Shown: piece after piece, positions 23,115-31,309 of the stretch | Position numbering within the stretch: the stretch's first letter is position 1 | Layout of the letters: each line of letters starts with the position of its first letter | NCBI GenBank assembly: GCA_934446365.1 | Contig: CAKSDZ010000001.1 | Location: forward strand, 1-64,000 | From: an uncultured Eubacteriales bacterium | Lineage (GTDB): Bacteria > Bacillota > Clostridia > Oscillospirales > CAG-272 | Direction of reading: 5' to 3' | DNA length: 64,000 nucleotides | Position numbers and translations under genes: made by a program | Notes under the pieces: generated by a model | What the model saw: the letters and a program-made list of their open reading frames with translations, nothing else | The model's database searches: none | Told to the model about the DNA's origin: nothing

Positions 23115-24248
23115 ATGTCTGTAGAAGGGATCATTTTTTCCAATATTCATGACAGCAACATCTCGGAGCTGACAAGGCAGCGCACGCTGGCCTCCGTCCC
23201 GTTCGGGTGCCGCTATCGTCTGATCGATTTTCCGCTTTCCAATATGGTAAGCTCCAACATCAACAATATCAGCGTCATCACGCATTACAACTATCATTCG
23301 CTGATGGACCATATCGGCTCAGGCAAGGACTGGGACCTCGCGCGCCGTTCGGGCGGCGTGAAGATTCTGCCGCCTTATATCACGGCGTATGCCAACAACA
23401 TGAATTCGCTTTACCGGACAAGGCTTGAAGCGCTCAAAAGCGTCAATTATTCGATTCAGCAGATGACCTCGGATTACGTCGTTATGTCGGACTGCGACGT
23501 CATCTGCAACATCGATCTGAACGACATGATAAACGATCACATCGAGAGCGGCGCGGATATCACGATTGCGGTGAAATATATGCCGCTTACGAGAAACGCG
23601 GCAAAAAACAATACGCTCGTCTTTGCAAACGACGACGGGCGAATCACGGATCTTTTGGCGTATCCGACCAATTTCGAGGGCTACGCGGACGTCAATCTCA
23701 ATATTCTTGTAATCAACCGGAAATATTTGCAGGAGGCGGTGCTCGACGCGGTGGCGCACGGCTACGTCAGCATGACGCGGGATATCCTTCTGCGCGGGCT
23801 TTCCTACCGGAATTTCCGCGTTTACAAATATGACGGATATTTCGCGTGCATATCGTCCTTTGAGGACTATTTCGCGCACAACATGCAGCTCATTGAAAAC
23901 AAAGAGATGTTCGATTCCTTGTTCGGCGTCGAATCAAGACCGATTTACACGAAGGTGCGCAATTCCGCGCCGACTTATTACAGCGATTTGTCGCATGTGA
24001 AAAATTCCCTGATTGCCGACGGCTGCGTGATTGAGGGCACGGTGGAAAACAGCATTCTGTTCCGCGGCGTTAAGGTGGGACGCGGCTCGGCCGTGAAAAA
24101 CAGCATCTTATTTCAGGATACCTTTATCGGGGAGAATGCCTCCGTCGGCTATACGGTATCCGACAAAAACGTCGTGATTCGCGACGGTGTGACGCTTTCG
24201 GGCCATTCGACGCTCCCGCTTTATATCGAAAAGGGACGCATGGTTTGA
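23115..24248 (+). CDS. glgD: GlgD, regulatory subunit of glucose-1-phosphate adenylyltransferase
   Basis: 377 residues; ATG after AAGGGGGGTCGG, 13 bases from the glgC stop. It keeps the fold of GlgC (RTLASVPFGCRYRLIDFPLS, VVMSDCDVICNIDLNDMI, WKDV replaced by FACISSFEDYF) but the glycine-rich catalytic loop GGxGxRL is missing; the N-terminus reads VEGIIFSNIHDSNISELT. The C-terminal beta-helix is present (VIEGTVENSILFRGVKVG). Known family behaviour is a non-catalytic partner that raises GlgC activity. Confidence 0.94.
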   Translation: MSVEGIIFSNIHDSNISELTRQRTLASVPFGCRYRLIDFPLSNMVSSNINNISVITHYNYHSLMDHIGSGKDWDLARRSGGVKILPPYITAYANNMNSLYRTRLEALKSVNYSIQQMTSDYVVMSDCDVICNIDLNDMINDHIESGADITIAVKYMPLTRNAAKNNTLVFANDDGRITDLLAYPTNFEGYADVNLNILVINRKYLQEAVLDAVAHGYVSMTRDILLRGLSYRNFRVYKYDGYFACISSFEDYFAHNMQLIENKEMFDSLFGVESRPIYTKVRNSAPTYYSDLSHVKNSLIADGCVIEGTVENSILFRGVKVGRGSAVKNSILFQDTFIGENASVGYTVSDKNVVIRDGVTLSGHSTLPLYIEKGRMV

Positions 24249-24392
24249 CGCTTCGGCATAAAATAGGGACGATGGGAAAATCAGAAGAGATTTGTGTCGG
24301 CTCTTGTGTGAGCCGTCTGCGTGCGCGCTTGCCCGCTGCGGTATTCCTACATATTGTCAATCATCCGGAAACATGAGAGGGGAGAGGAAACG

Positions 24393-25103
24393 ATGCCGGA
24401 AAATACAATCCTCCGCAGACAGGCTTCTTGCTGCTTTTTTACGTGTGTGATTTGCCTAAGTCTTGCGCTTCTTACCGCCGGCACCGCCGTCCGGCTTATT
24501 CCGGCGGACGTATGGGAAGCGTCCATCGGCGCAGGGGTTCTCCTACAAGCCGCTGCCGTTGTCCTTTATGCCGTGACAAGGCGGAAAAAGCGGATTTTTC
24601 GCATCATCGGCATTCTCCTCAATACGCTCGGCGTAGGGCTCATTATGGCGGCGCATCCGCTCGCCGCGGACTTCCGTCTGACGGCGCAGACGCTTTCTCT
24701 TTGCGCCGTGCCGGCGGCGGTTCTGCTTGCGGCTTATTTATCTGTTTTGCTGTTCCCGCGGGCACGGAGATGGTGCGGGGTCGGCTGCATCGCTTGTCTT
24801 ATCGCGCTCGTTGTGCTCTTTGCGGTGCTTTGGTCGAAGCGCGGCGCCGCTCTTTACGGGTTTCCGCTTTACGGTACGGTGTTTGTCTTCTTTTATGCGG
24901 TGACGCTTGTTCCCGAGGCCGACGATTTGAAAACGACGGGAGATATGCTCTTTTTTTCCAGCCTCGGTGCGCTCATCGTGGTTTTGCTCATTGCGCTTGC
25001 CGCCGTTTCGCAGGGCGACTGCTGCGATGCGGACTGCTGCGAGTGTTGTGATTGCGGCGGCACCGGCGGCACAAGACGGACAAAAATCGGAAAACGAAAA
25101 TAA
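24393..25103 (+). CDS. Multi-pass membrane protein with Cys-rich tail, between glgD and glgA
   Basis: 236 residues; ATG after AGAGGGGAGAGGAAA. Six or seven hydrophobic segments span most of the protein, in pairs resembling YhfC/DUF-type small membrane proteins, but no family is recognised. The C-terminus has the cluster CCDADCCECCDC followed by GGTGG and a basic RRTKIGKRK end, facing the cytoplasm if the count is even. The Cys cluster might bind metal. It is co-directional with the glg genes (23 bases before glgA), so it is probably in the operon; a direct role in glycogen metabolism is not shown. Confidence 0.7.
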   Translation: MPENTILRRQASCCFFTCVICLSLALLTAGTAVRLIPADVWEASIGAGVLLQAAAVVLYAVTRRKKRIFRIIGILLNTLGVGLIMAAHPLAADFRLTAQTLSLCAVPAAVLLAAYLSVLLFPRARRWCGVGCIACLIALVVLFAVLWSKRGAALYGFPLYGTVFVFFYAVTLVPEADDLKTTGDMLFFSSLGALIVVLLIALAAVSQGDCCDADCCECCDCGGTGGTRRTKIGKRK

Positions 25104-25126
25104 ATCGACGATAGGGAGGTAGTTTT

Positions 25127-26554
25127 GTGAAAAAGATTCTGTATGCCGGAAGTGAAATCATGCCGTTTGCCGCGACGGGCGGACTCGGCGATGTGCTGGG
25201 CTCGCTGCCGGCTGCCTTGAAACGGAAAAATCCGGACGACGATGTGCGCGCGGTCATGCCGCTTTACGGACAGGTCGGAGAGGCATGGCGCTCGAAAATG
25301 GATTTTGTCATGCAGATGACGGTGCCTCTCGCATGGCGGCGTCAATACTGCGGTGTCTTTTCTCTTGTCAAGGACGGCGTGACGGTCTATTTTCTCGATA
25401 ATGAATATTATTTTAAGCGCCCCTCCCTTTATGGGGAATACGACGACGCCGAACGCTTCGCCTTTTTCTCGGTGGCGGTGTTGGAGCTTATGCGCGCCGT
25501 GGATTTTTTCCCGGATATTCTGCATGCGAACGACTGGCAGACGGCGCTTTCCGTCATCAAGCTGAAACGAAGCTATGCGGCATATCCCGAATATGCCGGT
25601 GTGACCGCGGTGTATACGATTCACAATATCGAATATCAGGGGATTTACGGAAAAGAGATTCTCGGCGACGTTTTCTCGCTTGAAGGGGCGGACGCGGAGA
25701 TCGTCGATTACGGCGGAGCCGTCAATTTGACGAAGGGCGCCATCGTCTGTGCGGACTATGTGACGACGGTCAGTCCGAATTATGCAAAGCAGATTCAGAC
25801 GGAGGAATATTCGAGCGGACTGCACTATATTCTCCGGCAGTACGGATATAAGATAGACGGCATCGTCAACGGCATCGACACAGCCTATTACGATCCGGCA
25901 AGCGATCCCGAGCTGCCGTATCATTACAGTGCGAGGGGACTGCTCGGCAAAATGAAAAACAAGGATGAGCTGCAAACCCGCTTCGGACTTGCGCTGCGCC
26001 CCGACACGCCCATAATCGCCATGATTTCGCGGCTTGCCTCGCATAAGGGCTTCGACCTTGTGCTTGCCGTATTCGACGAAATGATGCGCGACGACGTGCA
26101 GTTTATCCTGCTCGGCACGGGAGAGCGCGGATTTGAGGAGTTTTTCCGCGCGGCGGCGGCGCGGTATCCCGGACGGGTGTCTGTGAATCTCACCTATGAC
26201 CGTGCGATGTCCAAGCTTATCTACGCCGGCGCGGATATCTTTCTCATGCCGTCGAGAAGCGAGGCGTGCGGACTTTCCCAGATGATTGCGTCTCGCTACG
26301 GCACGGTGCCGGTGGTGCGCGAAACGGGCGGTCTTTACGATACGATAAAGCCTTACGGGCCGGACCGGAGCGGCAACGGTTTTACCTTTGCTTCGTATAA
26401 TGCCCATGACATGCTGCACGTTATAAGGGAAGCGGAGGGGCTTTACCGTGATACGGAGAACTGGAAAGCGCTTGTGAAAAAAATCATGAAGATCGACTTT
26501 TCATGGAATGCCTCCGCGCAAACATACGACAGACTGTATGAGCGTCTGATTTGA
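25127..26554 (+). CDS. glgA: Glycogen synthase GlgA (ADP-glucose type)
   Basis: 475 residues from GTG after GGGAGGT. GT5 fold: the N-terminal Rossmann domain starts KKILYAGSEIMPFAATGGLG, then HANDWQTALSVIKLK, TIHNIEYQGIYG and VVTTVSPNYA-like sequence (DYVTTVSPNYAKQI); the C-terminal domain holds GIVNGIDTAYYDPASD and the E-x7-E motif in MPSRSEACGLSQMIASRYGT. The usual KTGGL motif reads ATGGL at residues 16-20, so the Lys that contacts ADP-glucose in the E. coli enzyme is Ala. The synthase is in the middle of the glg operon. Confidence 0.95.
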   Translation: MKKILYAGSEIMPFAATGGLGDVLGSLPAALKRKNPDDDVRAVMPLYGQVGEAWRSKMDFVMQMTVPLAWRRQYCGVFSLVKDGVTVYFLDNEYYFKRPSLYGEYDDAERFAFFSVAVLELMRAVDFFPDILHANDWQTALSVIKLKRSYAAYPEYAGVTAVYTIHNIEYQGIYGKEILGDVFSLEGADAEIVDYGGAVNLTKGAIVCADYVTTVSPNYAKQIQTEEYSSGLHYILRQYGYKIDGIVNGIDTAYYDPASDPELPYHYSARGLLGKMKNKDELQTRFGLALRPDTPIIAMISRLASHKGFDLVLAVFDEMMRDDVQFILLGTGERGFEEFFRAAAARYPGRVSVNLTYDRAMSKLIYAGADIFLMPSRSEACGLSQMIASRYGTVPVVRETGGLYDTIKPYGPDRSGNGFTFASYNAHDMLHVIREAEGLYRDTENWKALVKKIMKIDFSWNASAQTYDRLYERLI

Positions 26555-26594
26555 CCTGCTCCCCCATTCAAATAACAACAAAAGGAACTGAAAC

Positions 26595-29024
26595 ATGGAA
26601 CAAACGATCACTGAAAAGTCCGTAAGGGAGGCTTTGGAGAGTAAGATCTCCCGTTATTTCGGCGTGCGCGCCGAGGATGCGACAAGAGCGCAGATTTATA
26701 AGGCCGTCATTCTGACGGTGAGGGATATCCTCACGGACAAACGCTCCGCTTTCCGCCGTGTCGTGAAGCAGAAAAAGGCGAAGCGGGTATACTATCTCTG
26801 CATGGAATTTCTCATCGGTCCGTCATTAAAAAACAATCTGCGCAATCTCGGTTTGGAAGCCGAATACGCCGCCGCGGTGAAATCGCTCGGCTTCGAGCTT
26901 TCCGAGCTGTATGCGGCGGAACCGGATCCGGGGCTTGGCAACGGAGGGCTTGGCAGGCTTGCGGCCTGCTTTATGGATTCGCTGACCACGCTCGATTATC
27001 CGGCGACCGGCTTCTCGCTCTTATATGAATATGGTCTGTTCAAACAGAAGATCATCGACGGCAATCAGGTGGAGCTTCCCGACATTTGGATGCCGGGCGC
27101 CGAGGGCTGGTTTGTCGCAAGGACGGATAAGACCTTTACCGTCCGCTTCGGCGGCAAGATCTCGGAGAGCTGGGAGGGCGGAAGGCTGAAAATCACGCAT
27201 ACCGATTATGATGAGGTGCAGGCTGTGCCTTACGACATGATGATATCGGGATACCGGAGCTTTGCCGCGAACAATCTGCGCCTTTGGAAGGCGCAGGATA
27301 TCACGAATTTCAACATGAAGCTCTTTACACAAGGGCAGTATATGCAGGCGGTCGAGCAGAATACGAACGCGGAGATGCTCACGAAGGTGCTCTATCCCTC
27401 TGACGATCATATGGAGGGGAAAATCCTGCGGCTTTCCCAGCAGTATTTTCTCGTTTCCGCTTCGCTTCAAAATATTATCGCGGATCATCTTGCCCAGTAT
27501 GGGACGCTTGCGAATTTTGCGGAAAAGAACGCGATTCACATCAACGACACGCATCCGGCGCTCTGCATACCGGAGCTTATGCGGATTTTCATGGATATTT
27601 ACTCATTTTCATGGGAAACCGCTTGGGATACGGTGACAAAGACCGTTTCCTATACGAATCACACCGTCATGCCGGAGGCGCTGGAATGCTGGAACGAGGA
27701 TCTTTTCCGTCTCCGGCTTCCCAGAATTTATTCCATCGTATGCGAGATCAACCGCCGCTTCTGCGCGGATCTCTGGAATCTTTATCCGGGCGACTGGGAC
27801 AGGATTTCCCGCATGTCGGTCGTCGCAAACGCGCAGGTGCGCATGGCGAATCTCAGTGTGGTCGGCTCCCATACCGTCAACGGCGTTTCCAAGCTCCATT
27901 CGGAAATTCTGAAAAATACGGTCTTTCACGATTTTTATAAGGTGACGCCGGAGAAATTCACCAACGTGACAAACGGAATCGCCCACCGCCGCTGGCTCTG
28001 CTATTCCAATCCGAAGCTTGCGGGACTGCTCGACCACACCATCGGACAGAATTACCGCACGGAGCCTCGGGCGCTTGCGGAATTCGGAAAATATGCGGAG
28101 GATAAATATGTCATCGAGGCGGTGCGGGATATCAAGCACCGGAACAAGGAAGCCTTTGCCGCGTGGTATGCGGAAAAAACCGGAGGAAAGCTGGATACGC
28201 ATTCGGTTTTCGACGTTCAGGCGAAGCGCATCCATGAATACAAGAGACAGCTATTGAATGTGCTCAAAATCGTGGCGCTCTATGATGAGCTGAAAGAAAA
28301 TCCGAACGCGGACATCGTCCCGCAGACCTTCTTTTTCGGCGGGAAGGCCGCGCCGGGCTATCATATGGCGAAGGATATTATTCGGCTGATTTGGTGCCTT
28401 GGACGTGAGATAGACGCCGATCCGCGGGTGCGCGAGCGCATTCGGGTCGTATATTTGGAGGATTATAACGTCAGCATGGCGGAAGTTCTCATGCCCGCGA
28501 CGGACATTTCGGAGCAGATTTCGCTTGCCGGGAAAGAGGCGAGCGGAACGGGCTGTATGAAATTTATGATCAACGGCGCGATGACGGTCGGCACACTCGA
28601 CGGGGCGAACGTCGAGATGGCGGATGCGGTGGGGTGCGAAAACATCTACATTTTCGGGCATACGTCAAAAGAGGTTGAGGAGCTTTGGCGAAACGGCTAT
28701 AACGCTGTGAATTATTATGCCGCGAATCCGCGGCTGAAGGCGGCGGTCGACCGGATTTCCGCCGGCTTTGCCGGAGAGGATTTTTCGGGTATTGCAGGTT
28801 ATTTCATTTCGGGAAATCATAACGTCGCGGACCCGTATCTCTGCCTTGCCGACTTTGAATCTTATTTCAGAACGTATGAGACGGCCGTTTCGGATTATGC
28901 GGACCGCGCGGCCTGGACCTCGAAGGCGATCCGAAACATCGCCGCCGCGGGATATTTCGCCGCGGACAGAAGCATCACGGAATATGCCGAAAAGATTTGG
29001 CATTTGAAGAGTGTGACGGAGTAA
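26595..29024 (+). CDS. glgP: Glycogen/starch phosphorylase GlgP
   Basis: 809 residues; ATG after AAAGGAACTG. It releases glucose-1-phosphate from alpha-1,4 glucans with pyridoxal phosphate. Visible are LGNGGLGRLAACFMDSL, the IHINDTHPALCIPELMRI stretch, NVTNGIAHRRWL, VQAKRIHEYKRQLLNVL and the PLP-Lys region EASGTGCMKFMINGAMTVGT followed by LDGANVEM. Length is normal for the bacterial GT35 family. It is the catabolic enzyme of the operon and directly precedes the GH13 gene by 3 bases. Confidence 0.96.
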   Translation: MEQTITEKSVREALESKISRYFGVRAEDATRAQIYKAVILTVRDILTDKRSAFRRVVKQKKAKRVYYLCMEFLIGPSLKNNLRNLGLEAEYAAAVKSLGFELSELYAAEPDPGLGNGGLGRLAACFMDSLTTLDYPATGFSLLYEYGLFKQKIIDGNQVELPDIWMPGAEGWFVARTDKTFTVRFGGKISESWEGGRLKITHTDYDEVQAVPYDMMISGYRSFAANNLRLWKAQDITNFNMKLFTQGQYMQAVEQNTNAEMLTKVLYPSDDHMEGKILRLSQQYFLVSASLQNIIADHLAQYGTLANFAEKNAIHINDTHPALCIPELMRIFMDIYSFSWETAWDTVTKTVSYTNHTVMPEALECWNEDLFRLRLPRIYSIVCEINRRFCADLWNLYPGDWDRISRMSVVANAQVRMANLSVVGSHTVNGVSKLHSEILKNTVFHDFYKVTPEKFTNVTNGIAHRRWLCYSNPKLAGLLDHTIGQNYRTEPRALAEFGKYAEDKYVIEAVRDIKHRNKEAFAAWYAEKTGGKLDTHSVFDVQAKRIHEYKRQLLNVLKIVALYDELKENPNADIVPQTFFFGGKAAPGYHMAKDIIRLIWCLGREIDADPRVRERIRVVYLEDYNVSMAEVLMPATDISEQISLAGKEASGTGCMKFMINGAMTVGTLDGANVEMADAVGCENIYIFGHTSKEVEELWRNGYNAVNYYAANPRLKAAVDRISAGFAGEDFSGIAGYFISGNHNVADPYLCLADFESYFRTYETAVSDYADRAAWTSKAIRNIAAAGYFAADRSITEYAEKIWHLKSVTE

Positions 29025-29027
29025 CGA

Positions 29028-30962
29028 ATGGCTGGATTTTCACGTGCGGGAGCCGAGTCCCGGCTCTTGGAGCACAAATATGTAAACGGACGGAGGGCGA
29101 CCGGACGCGGTGCGTTCGAGCGTTCCGATGCCGTCGAGTTCCGAATCGGCGTTCCGGAATCGACGGTTGGTGCGGAAATGCTCATCGTATCGGACGATAC
29201 GGGAGAGCGCTTCCGGCTTCCGATGTCGGAGTCGGGCGGGGAATATTCCGTCTCCGTTCCGATGGAAACGCTTTGTGCGGGGGCGTCAAGCGGACTTTTT
29301 TACTACAAATACCGCGTCTATACCGGCTTCGGCGCTTTCGATTTGATGCGCAGGGAGCATGATTTTTCCGAGTGCTATGGGAATGCGGACAGCAAAAGGG
29401 GCGATTTTCAGCTTCTCGTTTATGAGAGACGAAAATGCCCGCCGGAATGGCTTTACGGCGGGGTGATGTATCAGATTTTCCCGGACCGCTTCTTTTCCGC
29501 AGGAAGCTGTCCCGCGAAAGACGGCGCGGTGCTGTGCCGGGACAGGGAGACGTTCCCCTCATATTTCCGCGACCGGCTGGAAAACGAAAAGAACAATGTG
29601 TTTTACGGCGGCGACCTTGCAGGAATCGCAGAGAAGCTCGATTATCTTGCGTCTCTCGGTGTAACCTGTCTCTATCTCAATCCGATTTTCGAGTCGCCGT
29701 CGAATCACCGTTACGATACGGCGGATTATCTGCATGTCGACCGGATGCTCGGCGGGGACGAGGCACTGTTGTCGCTTGTGCGCGCCGCATCGGAGCGGGG
29801 AATTTCCGTTTTGCTCGACGGGGTATTCAATCACACCGGATCGGACAGCATCTATTTCAACGCAAAGGGAACCTATGCCTCCGTGGGGGCGGCGCAGTCC
29901 AAGGAATCGCCGTATTATCCATGGTATACGTTCGAGCATTATCCCGACCGGTATGACGCATGGTGGGGAGTCAAGACCTTGCCGCGCGTGAACTCGGATG
30001 AGCCATCCTATCGGGAGTTCTTGTTCGGAGAAAACGGCGTCGTCCGCCGCTATATGAAATTCGGGATAGCGGGATGGCGCATCGACGTCGCCGACGAGCT
30101 TTCCGACGATTTTTTGACACAGCTCTCGAACGTTGTGACAGAGGAAAAGCCCGACGCGGCGATTCTTGGCGAGGTTTGGGAGGACGCGACGGACAAAATC
30201 TCATACGGCGTCCGGAAAAAATATCTGCGCGGCGGTGAGCTTGATTCGGTGATGAACTATCCCGTGCGGCGGGCGGTCATCGAGTATCTGACGGTCGGCG
30301 ACTATATGTCGCTTCGCCGCACGCTTACGACCGTTTACGGGCATTATCCGCCGGAGGCGGCGAACGCGCTTATGAATATTCTCGGAACCCACGATACGGA
30401 GCGCATTCTAACGGCGCTCGGGGACGAGAGGGCCGGGGAGCTTCCGTATTCGGCGCTCTCGGAGCACCGAATGACAAAGGAGCAGCGGGAGCATGCCGGG
30501 ACGCTTTTGCGGCTGGCGGTCTGCGTTCAGATGACACTGCCGGGCGTGCCGTGTATTCTTTACGGCGACGAGGCGGGACTGGAAGGCTATATCGACCCGT
30601 TCTGCCGTGCGCCGTTCCCGTGGGGAGATGAGGATATGGAGATAACGGCGCTTTACCGTGCGTTCGGCAAGCTGCGCCGTGAGGAGAGCATTTTCCGCTG
30701 CGGCGGTTTTGTCCTCTCGTATGTGGATTCGGAAATTCTGTGCTTTGAACGGCATGGGGAAAGAGAAATGCTCGCCGTGACGGTAAACCGTTCGCGGGAA
30801 ACCTATGAGTTTCACGCGCCCCTCGCCGTATCGGAGCTGATGACGGGGACGTGTGCGCAAACGATTGAAATCGCACCGGAATCCTTTGCCGTGGTCAAGC
30901 TCCCGAAGGACACGGATTACGGGGTATTTGTAAAAATCGAAAGGGACGGGAAAAAGACATGA
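29028..30962 (+). CDS. GH13 alpha-glucan hydrolase (neopullulanase/maltogenic amylase-like)
   Basis: 644 residues; starts 3 bases after glgP. An N-terminal beta domain (about residues 20-130) precedes the GH13 barrel: FPDRFF, YGGDLAGIAEKLDYL, LLDGVFNHTG, the nucleophile Asp353 in GWRIDVADELS, the acid/base Glu382 in ILGEVWED, and Asp456 in ILGTHDTER. A C-terminal beta domain follows. The NHD motif reads THD, as in several neopullulanase-type enzymes. There is no signal peptide, so it should act on malto-oligosaccharides or glycogen fragments in the cytoplasm. The stop overlaps the next lipoprotein gene. Confidence 0.9.
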   Translation: MAGFSRAGAESRLLEHKYVNGRRATGRGAFERSDAVEFRIGVPESTVGAEMLIVSDDTGERFRLPMSESGGEYSVSVPMETLCAGASSGLFYYKYRVYTGFGAFDLMRREHDFSECYGNADSKRGDFQLLVYERRKCPPEWLYGGVMYQIFPDRFFSAGSCPAKDGAVLCRDRETFPSYFRDRLENEKNNVFYGGDLAGIAEKLDYLASLGVTCLYLNPIFESPSNHRYDTADYLHVDRMLGGDEALLSLVRAASERGISVLLDGVFNHTGSDSIYFNAKGTYASVGAAQSKESPYYPWYTFEHYPDRYDAWWGVKTLPRVNSDEPSYREFLFGENGVVRRYMKFGIAGWRIDVADELSDDFLTQLSNVVTEEKPDAAILGEVWEDATDKISYGVRKKYLRGGELDSVMNYPVRRAVIEYLTVGDYMSLRRTLTTVYGHYPPEAANALMNILGTHDTERILTALGDERAGELPYSALSEHRMTKEQREHAGTLLRLAVCVQMTLPGVPCILYGDEAGLEGYIDPFCRAPFPWGDEDMEITALYRAFGKLRREESIFRCGGFVLSYVDSEILCFERHGEREMLAVTVNRSRETYEFHAPLAVSELMTGTCAQTIEIAPESFAVVKLPKDTDYGVFVKIERDGKKT

Positions 30963-31309
30963 AAAAGCCTGCTTTTGTCGTGGCCGCTCTGCTGCTTTTG
31001 ACGTTGCTTTCTTCCTGCGGTATGCAGAGCGACATCGTCATTCATACGGACACGCGGGTGCAGACATCGGCCACAGAGAGCACGGAGCTTCCGAATGTGT
31101 CCGGCGAGGACAGGCTTTCCGTGGTGATCAACAAAAGCTCAAAGGTTTTCCATTTGGACCGCGACTGTATCTATGCGTCGCGCATGTCGGAGGAAAATCG
31201 GCTGGAAATCGAAGTCTTGGATATCAAATATCTGACGGAGCACGGTTATACCGCGTGCGGGAAGTGCTCCGCTGAATATAAACAAAATGATCCGGAGGAA
31301 TCAAAATGA
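30959..31309 (+). CDS. Small lipoprotein with Cys-His metal-knuckle motif
   Basis: 116 residues, ATGA overlap with the GH13 gene. Lipoprotein signal MKKPAFVVAALLLLTLLSSC with Cys at 20, then a Thr/Ser-rich linker. The C-terminal domain carries SKVFHLDRDCIYASRM and TACGKCSAEYK, the H-x4-C ... C-x2-C pattern of the small domain common in Firmicutes surface and competence-related proteins (SK-x-FH-x-x-x-C). That domain probably binds zinc or is structural. It ends in an ATGA overlap with GH31, so it is translated with the sugar enzymes. Function unknown. Confidence 0.75.
   Translation: MKKPAFVVAALLLLTLLSSCGMQSDIVIHTDTRVQTSATESTELPNVSGEDRLSVVINKSSKVFHLDRDCIYASRMSEENRLEIEVLDIKYLTEHGYTACGKCSAEYKQNDPEESK

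Noticed and set aside
24893..26419. 508-codon open frame opposite glgA
   Set aside because: Antisense to a complete GlgA with all motifs; no SD.
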